A DNA stretch of 64,000 nt, from NCBI RefSeq assembly GCF_021347895.1, contig NC_067135.1, forward strand, positions 23,881,847-23,945,846, written 5' to 3'. How positions within the stretch are numbered: the first letter of the stretch is position 1; each line of letters opens with the position of its first letter. The notes below the pieces were generated by a model. The model made no database searches and was not told where the DNA came from. It saw only the letters and a list, made by a program, of their open reading frames with translations. A program made the position numbers and the translations under genes. Source of the DNA: Acanthochromis polyacanthus. Its lineage: Eukaryota; Chordata; Actinopteri; Pomacentridae. Shown one piece after another: positions 1 to 10,580 of the stretch.

Positions 1-218
1 GGCTACAGCTAGTATTTAAGACTTTTAACACACTGATATTTTCACACTGTGGAGGCTTAGTTCTTAGTTCACCAAGCTTTAAGTTGCACTGGGAAACTTT
101 CTGCAGATATTTTGCTGAGTGGACGACAAACAGTTCTGTCTAAAGATAAACACCATGTGCTGATGTGCGACAGGAAAAGTGTGAGACGGTGAGTAAAGTT
201 GACGTTTTGCGCCCCTAC

Positions 219-321
219 CCCCTCTTCATCTTGGTGAAATCCACAGCCACCAGTCGGTAGGACATGGCCTTCTCGTTCAGGTAGCGACTGTATCGTCTGA
301 TGAAGGTTGACATGTCGTAAC
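219..321 (-). CDS. picalm: picalm exon 4 (ANTH domain part 3)
   Basis: This 103-bp exon follows the acceptor CTCCCAG. Its first two bases complete the Gly codon begun in exon 3. Then come 33 residues from [18 protein letters not shown] to DFTKMKR, then two bases of another Gly codon before the donor [24 protein letters not shown] is a hallmark of the ANTH domain of PICALM and SNAP91. The tail [11 protein letters not shown] is closer to PICALM (DFTKVKRG) than to SNAP91 (DFARVKKG). Reading straight on meets a stop at once (TAG within the donor), which supports splicing here. The next exon would lie left of position 1, outside the window. Confidence 0.94.
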
Positions 322-552
322 CTGGGAGAGGAAAAAGAGAGGAAGGAAATAAAACAGTGAGAAAGCTACAAACGGCTGCAGGCATTTATTTAGACTTTTA
401 AATACTCCAGCTTGATTGCCTAACACATTCTGGTACTCCGTGTAATGTCCTTTGAGGCAAATCTGTCCCATCTGGTTCTCTGTAAAAACAAATTACGCCG
501 TGAATTATCTTCACGGGACTTCCACAGAGTGAGATGTGAATGAGCGTTGTAC
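322..552 (-). other. picalm intron 3 (231 bp)
   Basis: This short intron runs from donor GTACAA at its right end to acceptor CTCCCAG at its left end. It is AT-rich, and I see nothing else in it. Confidence 0.8.
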
Positions 553-628
553 CTTGCAGGGCTCCTTTATCCAGGAAGTTGTTCAGGTTGAACAGAGTGT
601 TTCTGGAGGCCAGGTACTGGATGAAACG
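553..628 (-). CDS. picalm: picalm exon 3 (ANTH domain part 2)
   Basis: This 76-bp exon starts in phase 0 after the acceptor TCACAG. It encodes 25 residues from RFIQYLASRN to FLDKGALQ plus the first base of a Gly codon, then the donor GTACAA. RFIQYLASRNTLFNL is nearly invariant in ANTH-type clathrin adaptors. Exon 2 ends exactly on YGNE with a complete codon, so the two join as GNE-RFIQ, as in the family. The intron separating it from exon 2 is about 30.5 kb, while the intron to exon 4 is only 231 bp. The KGALQ stretch differs from the KSGLQ I recall for mammalian PICALM, and from KSGSH in SNAP91. Confidence 0.95.
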
Positions 629-2299
629 CTGTGACAAGAAAAAAAACGTCAAAAAGTTAATCTTTGATCAAACAAAGGCTTGCACAGTGTTGATCCAAAA
701 TATAAAGCAGCTGTACAAACACAAAACAAAAGAACGCAACAATAAGACAGTAATTTCATGAATAAAAAGGCTTTTCTTTGTAAATTCTTTTAGTTGCAGT
801 TAATTGTTGGGCTGCCAAAGATACTGGATGGCTGGAAAAGTTGGGTGCTAATAAATGTCTCAAGTGGAAGCTATCAGCAGCTGGCAGGAAAAGAAAACTT
901 TTATTATTACAAAAGAAAACTGGTCTAAAACGCACACTGCCTACAGATGGTGACAGTCGATGCTCATTAGTCAGCAGCTAAAAAAGAAGAACGACATGAA
1001 TCATCGCTGACATGACGTCTCTATCTAAAGGCAGCATCTCCGCTCTGACTCAAACACTTCATCTGTCAAGATGTTTAAACGCCGCTGATGACTAAATCGT
1101 TTCATGTTCTTAAAAACCACCACTTCCTGTCACTGGCTTTGTTTTCTTGCAGAGGTCAAAGGTCACAGTTTAACCAATGTCTCCTGCTGGTTTAACCTCC
1201 ACTGCTTGCTTTAACTCCAGCTGTGCAGTCTATGTTTAAAAATGTACTTTCCTCCTGCTCCAGTCATCTACTCGGACTCACACAGAAGTGGTGAGGAAGC
1301 AGGAAATAAAAATTAATTAACCTTTGGGAAGTGGGAGACGATTGGCAGCAAAATATAATAAAGTATTATGTAATAGCCTCTCACAAAATGTTAATGAGAT
1401 CAAATCTGAAGCTTCGGTTCAGAATGTGAAAAAGCACATCGCCGCTATGACTTTTTGACATCCTTGTTTATATCCCAACACTTTTAGCTTTACTAATTCT
1501 CAAACTCTGGATTTTCTGGCTGGAAATTTAGATATTATTCAGACCTCTGTGACAGGTGCTGGTATCTCGTCCATATTTACGAAAAAAACAGCCTGTCTTG
1601 GTTTGTCTGGCAGAGATGAGCACCCACGTTTGAGTCAGCACTCGACTTAAAAACAGATTAGTAAGGTAATATGGAGCTAAGCTGTGTGCAGCCATCACCC
1701 ACAGGTACGTGGAGTCAAAACAAGGAGTCTCTGCAGTGTAAGTCTTTTAATTAAAGGACTTTAAAGACCTTGAGCTAAGTGGAGGAGCCTGCAAAATGTG
1801 AAAAACCACTCTGAATCTGAACACATCGGCCCAGGTGTTGCCGTACTGACTCAACCTTGAGCTACCTCTGCTGCAGAGCTGAAAAGTAAAAGGGTTCATT
1901 CTTTACCGCCAGTTTGTTTGATAGCCTTACATAAGGAGAGTGCTGGCATATTATTCAGCCGTCTTTATGGAGTGATGTGTGAAGTTAACTTATGAAACAG
2001 ACCGACTTCCATGATTAGTCCTGCATTATGCCGCTATTTGCTCTGTGTGTTGGATTAAAGCTGTGTCTTTTAGAGTTGTGATAGAACAGAATAGAATAGA
2101 ATAAAATAGAATAGAATAGCCCCTTTGTCATTCATAACGTAACACTAGTTGGTGCCTATTTGAACGAAATTTCGGTCAAAATTTATTTTTTTAAAATCTA
2201 AAATATATGTATAAAAAAAATGTAAAAGTCAAATGCTATGTATGTAATGTATGTTGTATGCATGATAAGAATGCAAATGTATGTTCACTGAAAACAGTC

Positions 2300-2300
<1 letters not shown>
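629..2300. other. Left part of picalm intron 2, mostly unique
   Basis: This is AT-rich noncoding sequence with no supported gene or recognised element. A short run of AGAAT units lies at about 2086-2120, followed by CCCCTTTGTCATT, a tail common on fish retroelement remnants. A perfect direct repeat of the nuclear-receptor half-site is at 1153-1165 and is listed separately. Confidence 0.5.
1153..1165 (+). promoter_or_regulatory. Perfect DR1 nuclear-receptor motif
   Basis: The sequence is AGGTCA A AGGTCA, two perfect half-sites separated by one base. This is the consensus bound by HNF4, PPAR-RXR and COUP-TF type receptors. The motif is seen directly. Any regulatory role is inference, because a 13-bp motif deep in an intron can arise by chance. 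Confidence 0.3.
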
Positions 2301-2301
<1 letters not shown>

Positions 2302-2348
<47 letters not shown>

Positions 2349-2349
2349 T
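2302..2349. repeat. Compound microsatellite (AT)n(CA)n
   Basis: About 14 AT units are followed directly by about 9 CA units. Readings through this stretch give only spurious YI and CV runs. Confidence 0.95.
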
Positions 2350-2448
2350 AAATATAAGCACATAGTAAAGGACATATATGGATAGATGCATGGTAGATAC
2401 ATGCATTATATAAATAAAGATACAGACATATAGATTTGACTGTATATA

Positions 2449-2957
2449 CAGGGTGACACAAAAAAACGGGAACTTTTTAACAATCCAATAAAACCAAGAG
2501 TGACGGAAGAAAAAATATTTTCTTAATAGTAATTGAAACCTTAAAACATGCCATTTAAGAAACAATGATGGAATTTTCATTTTTTTTTAAATTACTTCCT
2601 GTAGATGGCGGCGTCCTGTACGAATGCATTCTTGAAATCTACCTGGGGCTATCTCAAGAGTAAAGTGTACACGACTCGACCAAGAACTCTGGATGAGTTA
2701 AAACAGAGAATTCAGGATGAAATTGACAGTATCTCAGCTGAGATGTTGCAGCGGTCAATGAGGAATCTCAACAGCAGATGCATTCGTACAGGAGGACGCC
2801 ATCTACAGGAAGTAATTTTTAAAAATGAATATTCCATCATTGTTTCTTAAATTGCATGTTTTAAGGTTTCAATTACTGTGAATAAAATATTTTTCTTCCA
2901 TCACTCTTGTTTTTTTTTGGATTCTTAAAAAGTTCCCGTTTTTTTGTGTCAGCAAAT
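2449..2957 (+). mobile_element. Internally deleted mariner-like element with long inverted repeats
   Basis: The left end CAGGGTGACACAAAAAAACG is repeated inverted at the right end (CGTTTTTTTGTGTCAGC). Inverted similarity extends about 150 bp inward, to TTACTTCCTGTAGATGGCG on the left and CGCCATCTACAGGAAGTAA on the right. The left flank is TA. Between the arms lies a coding remnant (2605-2850) with WGYLKSKVYTTRPRTLDELK and ISAEMLQRSMRNL. This matches the C-terminal region of an arthropod-type mariner transposase, downstream of its catalytic residues. The DDE core is missing. The last bases of the right end no longer mirror the left end. Confidence 0.7.
2605..2850 (+). pseudogene. Mariner-family transposase C-terminal fragment
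   Basis: This 81-residue open reading contains WGYLKSKVY, RPRTLDELKQRI, DEIDSISAEMLQRSM and GGRHLQEVIFK. The same order occurs at the C-terminus of mariner-type transposases common in arthropods. It then reads into the right inverted repeat and stops. The helix-turn-helix and all catalytic acidic residues are absent, so it is a remnant. The family assignment comes from motif recognition, without an alignment. Confidence 0.6.
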
Positions 2958-2960
2958 ATA

Positions 2961-4536
2961 CACTGCTCAAAAAAATTAAAGGAACACTTTGGAAACACAT
3001 CATATTTCAATGTGGGGAAAAACAAACTGGATATTTTCATTGATATGGACTGGATAATGTGTTAGGAATGAAAAGATGCCACATTGTTTGATGGAAATGA
3101 AAATTATCAACGCCCAGGAGGGCTAAATTCAAGACACCCCAAAATCAAAGTGAAAAACTGATGTGGCAGGCTGGTCCATCTTGCTGAAATTCCTTGGCAG
3201 CAGCTCAAAATGGTATTCAGTAGTTTGTATGGCCTCCATGTGCTTGTATGCATGACTGACGATGTCGGAACAAGCTCTGAATGAGACGACGGATGGTGTC
3301 CTGGGGTATCTCCTGCCAGAGCTGGACCAGGGCATCACTGAGCTCCTGGACAGTCTGAGGAGCAACCTGATGGTGTCGGATGGAACAAAACATAATGTTC
3401 CAAAGGTGTTCTATTGGATTTAGATCAGGTGAGCATGGGGGCCAGCTAATGGTATCAATTCCTTCATCCTCCAGAAACTGCATGAGTTCTCTTACCACAT
3501 AAGACTGGGCATTGTCATGCACCAGAAGGAATCCAGGACCACTGCACCAATGTAGGGTCTGACAGTGGGTCAAAGGATTTCATCCTGATACCTAAAGGCA
3601 GTCAGAATGTCATTGTCCAGCCTGTAGAGGTCTGTGTGTCCCTCCATAGATATGCCTCCTCAGACCATCATTGACTGACCACCAAACCAGTCATGCTGAA
3701 CAATGTTACAGGCAGCATAACGCTCTCCACGGCTTCTCCAGACCCTTTCATGCCTGTCACATGCGCTCAGGGTGAACCTGCTCTCATCTGTGAAAAGCAC
3801 AGGGCATCAGTGGTGGACCTGCCAATTCCTGTGTTCTATGGCAAATGCCAGCCGAGCTCCACGGTGCCAGTCAGTGAGCACAGGGCCCACTAGAGGACGC
3901 TGGGCCCTCAGACCACTCTCATTAAATCTCTTTCTGATTGTTTGATCAGAGACATTCACACCAGTGATCTGCTGGAGGTCATTTTGTAGAGTTATTGCAG
4001 TGCTCATCCTGTTCCTCCTTGCACAAAGGAGCAGATACCTGTCCTACTGATGGGTTGAGGACCTTCTACGGTCCTGTCAAGCTCTCCCAGACTAACTGCC
4101 TGTCTCCTAGAATGTCCTCCATGTGCTTGAGAATGTGCTGGGAGACACAGCAAACCTTCTGGCAATGGCACGCATTGATGTGCCATCCTGGAGGAGTTGG
4201 ACTGTCTGTGGAACCTCTGTAGGGTCCAGGTATCGCCTCATGCTACTAGAAGTGACTCTGATCCTAGCCAAATGCAAAACTAGTGAAAAACAGTCAGAAA
4301 ACATTAGGAAGGAAAAAAATGTCAGTGGCCTTCACCTGTAAACTCATTCCTGTTTTGGGGGTTGTCTCATTGTTACTCCTCTCGTGCATCTGTTGTTAAT
4401 TTCATGAACACCAAAGCAGCTGAAACTGACTAAAAACCTCCTCTGTTACTTACTTGACCAGATCAGTATCCCACGTTTGACTAACTTGATGCAATACTTA
4501 GATTAAAAAGTGTTCCTTTAATTTTTTTGAGCAGTG
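2961..4536 (-). mobile_element. Degenerate Tc1-like transposon
   Basis: The terminal inverted repeats read CACTGCTCAAAAAAATTAAA on the left, with its complement AATTTTTTTGAGCAGTG on the right. TA dinucleotides flank both ends (2959-2960 and 4537-4538). At 1576 bp the length is normal for a full Tc1 element. The transposase runs on the minus strand and is broken. The left end lies within a few bases of the older element at 2449-2957, so it inserted at or beside that element's right end. Confidence 0.92.
3217..4241 (-). pseudogene. Broken Tc1-like transposase
   Basis: Recognisable parts in order on the minus strand are MRRYLDPTE with a helix-turn-helix stretch (about 4110-4241), [20 protein letters not shown] (about 3900-4007), the second catalytic Asp in VHDNAQ, then [15 protein letters not shown] carrying the catalytic Glu (about 3380-3480), ending in GGHTNY at 3217. 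These parts lie in different frames with intervening stops, including loss of the reading near 4100 and 3560-3800. The element cannot make an active transposase. Confidence 0.85.
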
Positions 4537-4538
4537 TA

Positions 4539-5569
4539 TATACACACATTCATTGCTGAGTCATAAACTACATTATATTGCTGGGTCTGACATGTAAGCA
4601 GCTTAACAGTAGCATAAATCTAAAAGTAGATAATAAGAGTTCAATCCTCCAGCTGCTGCTAATTATCACCATGCAGGCTGCAGCTAATGTTTTTGACCTC
4701 CAAGCATTTTGTTGGTCATGAACTTTTTAAGTTCAGGCGTACTCCTGGGAGTTTCTGTGTTTATCTGTATGTACAAAGATTTTACGACTAAGAAAATCCA
4801 GTTTGTTTTCAAAGAGAATGACTGCCATAGTTTACAGCGGTTGAATGTTATACAGTCCAGCTGCAGTAAAATCTCTAACATCGTGTCAAACCAGCAGGAA
4901 CCTGGAGATTTGCATTGAACTTTGCAGTGAAAAGACTTGGGATATGAGGCTGCTCGTCGTCCCCTGTGAGTCTCTGCTACCTCGTCTTCCTCACATGGCT
5001 GAACAACACAGTGCAGGGGAATAAGTCTTGGCTACCGTCCACAGTTCTGGAGGCCTCGGGCTTCCCAAAAGCATCTTAACGTTAAGGCCGTCTCTGTCCA
5101 ACTGACTTAAAATGATCTGAGATTTGCCAGTTTGCCAATTCCCGATCTGGCAGCGCACCAGGCCTCGCTGGCTGGTTGGAGAATCTCAGAATGTGTGCGT
5201 TTGTCAGCACAAATATGCTTGCGGGCATGTGTGTTGGATTGGGCTGCACCGTCTTTTCCAAGGCCTCTGGGACTGTTTATAAAGGCATAAAGAATGCGAT
5301 TTTGTTCTTGTCCTTTCTTGTGCATATGCACACATTGTGGAGACAAAACTCTCTTTGCAGCGCCACACACCAGGATTCAAGTTCCATCTGTGGACAGAAA
5401 CTCAGTCCCCAGACGGTTAACCGTTGACTTTGGGGTTTTAATGGTTAGAGATCAGGTTAAGTTGAGGTTAAGCATGTGGCGGTTACATAACGGGAAGAAA
5501 GCCTCGTGGTAGTTAACGTTAGCAGGGTTTAAGACTTGATAAAAATAAGTCATGATGTTGCTCATATCT
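4539..5569. other. Intron 2 sequence without recognised content
   Basis: Several short open readings occur around 4700-5430, but none has a recognised motif or supporting splice pattern. A few TACACACAC units follow the Tc1 element. Confidence 0.4.
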
Positions 5570-6275
5570 ATAAAATCTGGCATGTATTTAACAAATAATG
5601 TTAGCTGTTCCTTTTGCATAAATATATCATTAAATGCCACATTAAGCTGTAAAGCTAATAGTAGCATAAACAAGATAACACCAGCCTAAATAAAATATTT
5701 TAGTTTGTTAGCCAATAGATAATGTTAGCTGCTCCTTTAGCCTAAATAAGATATTATGTGCTACCTTAGCTTATACCCTATAACATTAGCCAAAACAAAA
5801 TAACATAACCTGCAATGCTAGCCAACAGCTAATGTTAGCTGCTCCTTTAGCATAAATAAGACATCATCTGCTAACTTAGCCTAAACAAGATAACATAATC
5901 TGCAATAGTCTAAACAAGATATCAGCCTGAACTAAAAATTTTAGTTCATGTTAGCCAACAGACAATGTTAGTTGCTCCTTTAGCCTAGATAAGATTTAGT
6001 GATACATTAGCAAATACAAGCTAATCTTAGCCTAAACAAAATAACATCAGCCTGAGCAAAACAACATAGCCAATAGACAATGCTAGCAGCTCCTAAAGCT
6101 CCTTAGCATAAAAAAGATATCATAATCTACTACATTCGCCGATACAAGATAACTTTAGCCTAAACGGGATAACACAACCTGCAGTGTTAGACAACATATA
6201 ATGTTAGCTGCTCCTTTAGCCTAAATAACATACCATTATCTGCTACATTAGTCTATACAAGCTAATATTATTAAT
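5570..6275. repeat. Degenerate tandem array, unit about 110-130 bp
   Basis: The motif GTTAGCTGCTCCTTTAGC with variants recurs near 5600, 5729, 5840, 5965, 6090 and 6209. Each is followed by CATAAATAAGATATCAT-like sequence and TTAGCCTAAACAAGATAACA. Units differ by substitutions and partial deletions, so this is an old minisatellite of six units. Confidence 0.8.
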
Positions 6276-6489
6276 AATTAGAAAACAAAAAACTGGTACA
6301 AAAAATGACATTTTATTTTATTGTTTAACTACTTAATGTTTTGGACAGTTTCATTTGGTGTATACCTTTAAATTTAATATTAAACCATATAAAACAAAGA
6401 AAAACATATTTTTGGCACATTTTCAAGTATTGCATTAAAATTGGAAAATGTAAAAGCAAAAACTAAATTGCTAAATTGCTCCGTCCTCC
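6276..6489. other. AT-rich spacer
   Basis: This is AT-rich noncoding sequence between the tandem array and the orphan coding-like segment. Nothing else is recognised. Confidence 0.4.
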
Positions 6490-6816
6490 ATGTCTGCTGC
6501 TCCAGGCTCCCCTCAACTGGGACAGAATGAGTCTATGAGCCCACTTCACATCTCTGTAGGAGGCCTCCCCACGTTGGCTTCCATGGCCAACACCACTGAC
6601 CCTCGTTTCCGCCTGAAGTGGAGGCCCATTGTGGTGGTGGCCATCTCCTTGACCGTGATCCTGCTGCTTGTCATGCACTTAGGTTCAGGGCTGCACTACC
6701 ACACTTACGGCTCACACAGCTGGAGACCCAGCCATGGTGATGCCCAGCGGTCAGACTCCTTGAAGCAAACAAAAAAGCTTTTATGTTTGCTTCAGAAGGT
6801 TTTTGCTTTTTCATAA
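6490..6816 (+). CDS. Unidentified exon-like segment, type II membrane protein-like
   Basis: I do not recognise this gene. A GC-rich, codon-like block of about 250 bp stands out from AT-rich intron. From the ATG at 6490 the reading is 108 codons. It has a Ser/Pro/Gly-rich N-terminus, then TTDPRFRLKWRP, then a single hydrophobic segment (IVVVAISLTVILLLVMHLG, about residues 46-64) and a Gly/His-rich lumenal-like stretch LHYHTYGSHSWRPSH. The positive residues just before the hydrophobic segment suggest a type II topology. CTGCTGCTCCAG ending at 6505 could be a splice acceptor. GT at 6737 or 6750 could be a donor, and similarity to coding sequence seems to stop near there. It could be an exon of a nested plus-strand gene, a displaced exon duplication or a partial pseudogene. 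Confidence 0.35.
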   Translation: MSAAPGSPQLGQNESMSPLHISVGGLPTLASMANTTDPRFRLKWRPIVVVAISLTVILLLVMHLGSGLHYHTYGSHSWRPSHGDAQRSDSLKQTKKLLCLLQKVFAFS

Positions 6817-8089
6817 AGACATTACGGACATAATGAGCAATGGATCTTTTCCAAACTTCATTCATTGTCATCACCTTTACCTAGCATAAATAAAAGGGTC
6901 ACAAATCATTAAACCTACTTTTTTTGGCTCTGTATCAGTGACGGAAACAAGCTTAACTCTCAATTTTTTTGGTTGTTATTTTGTGCATCATTTCAAATTT
7001 CAAACATAGGAATCATGTCTACAAATGAGCGGGAGCCAGCAAACATTTGGACTATTAGCTCTTTTAGCCGTGCAACTCTGGGGATAGAAGCAATAATTCA
7101 ACAACTTTGATGGATGGCATGTTTTTATCTTATAGTTAACTGTCTTGATAACTACTGGATGGATTGTGATGCAGTTTGATATTGGTTTAATGACTAATTA
7201 TCTGAAAAACAAATGACATTTCACTTCCCATTAGCCTTAGCTGTAATTTGCATTTAATGGCAATTTATAAAATGCAGCATTCCCTAATGCTAAAAAGATG
7301 GTACTTGGTACAACTCTGCATCTCAGTCTTGTCACTATGGGCATGTTTCCATGGTGATGGTAGCATTTAGCTTGAAAAGAGTGTTAAAGAGCCACGTGCG
7401 AAGCTGCAGACTCGGTTCTGCTGCTTGTTAAACTGCTGCAAAATTGTTATTTTCTTGCGATCGACGAATGGATTCATGCCTTTCAACTGAGTGTGAGTCG
7501 GAGTGTGTCCGCTGAAGTGCGACACAGCAAGAGGTAGGACAAGACGCCGCCTTGGGATTTGTGTGTTTGTGTAATGAGTTTAGCATTCTGCTTGTGTCGA
7601 CCCAACGTTAAGTTCACAGATGAAGAGGAGGCAAGAGAAAGAGCTCACCAACTTCATAAGCTCTCTTTCTCCGCCGACTGCATCAAAAGTCCATTTGACG
7701 AGAGGCAGCGTTTCTCCCTCAGTCTCGCACACAAAGGCAGCGTAGAGAACCCACACAAACGCATGGATATAGTTAAAAAGGAGGAAATCTATAAAGGGGC
7801 AGAAACACTTGGCGGAGACAGGGAGGAAAGACTGAGAAAACCCACTGAGCCCCAGATTATTCAGCAAAGACGCTTCCAAGACGGCGCAGTTGGCGAGCGG
7901 AGATTTGGAGGAAAAGGTCTAAGAATAGAGAGGAGGCAATGAAAAGATGTACAGAGATCGGAGGAGGAGGAGGAGAGATGGAGAAGCAGGTCGGCTCTGC
8001 TCGTCGAATAATTCATGTTAGCATATCGGAGAACAACCTCATGTATTATTGATGCCTTTAGATCTTGGCTACTCCCCGCCTCAGCCGTG
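6817..8089. other. Intron 2 sequence without recognised content
   Basis: This is noncoding sequence with a short GGAGGA run near 7955-7975. An open reading at 7559-7942 has no recognised motif and is treated as chance. Confidence 0.4.
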
Positions 8090-10580
8090 AAACATTGCTA
8101 TACATAGAGCTACCAGCATTCTGCCTTTTCTCTCAAAAGTGCACCGCAGGTTTCCCTAGCAACCGAAACACAGCGGCCTCAACGTTGACCCGAAGTGTTC
8201 TGGACTCCGTTAAAGCCAAGGATGCTGCAGTTTGTTGCAGAAATTCGACAGCAAAATGTCAAAATGACGCACGTTTCTTCATTTTCAGTCATAACAGGAA
8301 AAACTCAGATCTAACCAAACATACCGCACAGCCAAGACTCCAAACTGTCGACTATTTATATAGACTTTCTGCATCTGCAAGTACATGAAGGTCCATAAGG
8401 GTTCAGTTGACGCAAATTTTATCAGCAGAGGGTGTAAACAAGACTCTGACCAAACATACCATACCAAGATTCTTAACTATCGACTATTTGAGGAACACTG
8501 GTGTTATTGATGGTCCTCACAGATCTGATGTTTTCAACGGATGCAACTTTTAGCCAAAGTAAAAGTTTTAGAGTGAAAATAAGCGATATGCTTCATGTTT
8601 GTGTTATGTGTTCATCCACCACACCTTTCGTCCAATGATGAAAACTTTCGTGATACATAGATTCCACTCTGTGGTCTCAAAAGTGTCTCTCAAGCAGCAA
8701 AAGTTGAACAAGAAGTTTGCCACAAACCAGGAAAGTTGGATGTTTCCCTAATAACTGAAACACAGAGGCTTTAACACTGACCTGAAGTGTTCTGGACTCC
8801 GTTAAAGCCGAGGTTGCTGCAGTTTGTTGCAGAAGTTCGACAACAAAATGTCAATATGACGCATGACTTCAACGCTTCTACATTCTCAATCACAAAACGA
8901 AAAGCTCAGATCTGACCAAACTTACCGCACAGCCAAGACTCTAAACTGTCGACTATTTGTATAGACTTTCGGCATCTGCGAGTACATGAAGGTCCATAAG
9001 GGTTCGATTCACGCAAATTTTATCACCAGAGGGTGTAAACAACACTCCTCACTGTCAACTATTTGATGAACATTGGTGTTATTAATGGTCCTCACAGATG
9101 TGATGAATTCAATTTTTAGTCAAAATCAAAGTTTTAGAGCGAAACTAAACAATATGTGTCATGATTGTACGTAAAGCTGTTCTATTATACTGTGTTCATT
9201 CACAACACCTTTTGTCCAACTGTGAAACTTCGAGAAACATCGATTCTCGTGCCATTTTTACTATTATTGGTGACTGTATTTTTATTGACAGATTATTGCT
9301 AAATTAAATGCTCTTCTTCAGGTGTGATGCAGCGTCTTCTCTCTGTCCATGGTCAGTCTATGTTCGCAGAAATGTTCGTCACTAACCAGGAAAGTTGGTG
9401 GTTTCCGTAGTAACTGAAACACAGCGGCTTCAACGCTGACCTGAAGTGTTCTGTACTCCGTTAAGCCAAAGGATGCTGCAGTTTGTTGCAGAAATTCGAC
9501 AGCAAAAATGTCAAAATGGCACATGATTTCTGCGCTTCTTCATTCTCAGTCACAAAGAAAAAGCTCAGATCCAACCAAACATACCACATGCCCAAAAGTA
9601 TGCTGACATCCACAGCGATACACTCATGGAGTCTGGAGTGTTTTTAGTGGTTTATGGTCGGCTGCCCTTAGCTTCCCGTAAGAGGAAATCTTAGCTGGCA
9701 TGCAGACGAAAAACTAGAGAGCGGGATTTTAACATACAAACCAGTGTCTGTTACATTCACAGCCAGGTAGAATCAGCATTTCGCAGTATTTCTGATTTTT
9801 AAATCCTACTTCAGAGGCAACATTCCTGCTGCTTGCACACCAGTGGCAATGTGTTTTAATTTAACTGGGAATGACAGTTTTTTTCAAGGTTCAGAGAAAG
9901 TATTAAAGTCTGACACAGAAAGCCAACAAGATCGAAGTACAAGTCAAGTTTTACTACTCTCAAAAGGTCCATGAGGTAAAGAGAATTAAATAAAAATCTT
10001 TCAAAAAGTCCGATGGGCTGCATTTTTTGAGAGTACATTGTTTCCGGCTGGACTAAGTTAATCAAAATACTCAACATATTCCAGTGTCCATGTACCAAAT
10101 TCTGGGTGATTTATCCACTTTTTCAAAGAAGCATTGAATTCCGCATTTGGGGCACTGAACAGTTCCAGAAATGGAGCCACAGAGGCAACATATTTTTTGT
10201 TTTATCACATTTGGTTCTGAAGATATGATGCAAAACACATAATTTGGTTATGGTCGAAAGCAAACTGGCCAACATGGCCACTATGAGAGCTCCAAGTGTG
10301 CAAAGTTTTATGGTTTTATGAAGAACATTCTGACCTATTGTTCAGACTGAAAACGGTTCCTGAAAAGTTCATGTCATCACATACACCACTATTTAAAAGT
10401 TTGAGATCACTTAGAAATGTCCTATCTGTATCTTCACTGACCGATCATTTATAAACTAAATGTTCTACTTCAGGTGTGATAGAGCCTCTTTTCTCTGTCC
10501 ATGCTCACTCTGTGGTCTCAGAAATGTCTCTAAAGCAGCAAAAACTGAACAAGAAGTTCGTCAAAAAACAGGAAAATAGC
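8090..10580. repeat. Diverged tandem segmental duplication, unit about 0.6 kb
   Basis: GAAGTGTTCTGGACTCCGTT recurs at 8192, 8784 and 9443 (the last with one change). It is followed each time by GATGCTGCAGTTTGTTGCAG-like sequence and, in the first two units, by CTGTCGACTATTT and AAGGTCCATAAGGGTTC. A fourth partial copy at about 10440-10575 repeats the part containing GGTGTGATAGAGCCTCTTTTC. Spacing is about 592 and 659 bp. No coding potential is shared across the copies. Between 9600 and 10380 the sequence does not match the unit. Confidence 0.75.
10385..10421. mobile_element. Solo end of a Tc1-type MITE
   Basis: CACTATTTAAAAGTTTGAG followed by ATCACTTAGAAATGTCC matches one terminus of the MITE found complete at 49852, 50992 and 52628. 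It lies inside the fourth partial unit of the 8.1-10.6 kb duplication. Confidence 0.5.

Noticed and set aside
7559..7942. 127-codon open reading on the plus strand
   Set aside because: It has no recognised motif, no splice support and an equally open reading on the other strand. Its charged composition reflects the purine-rich DNA.
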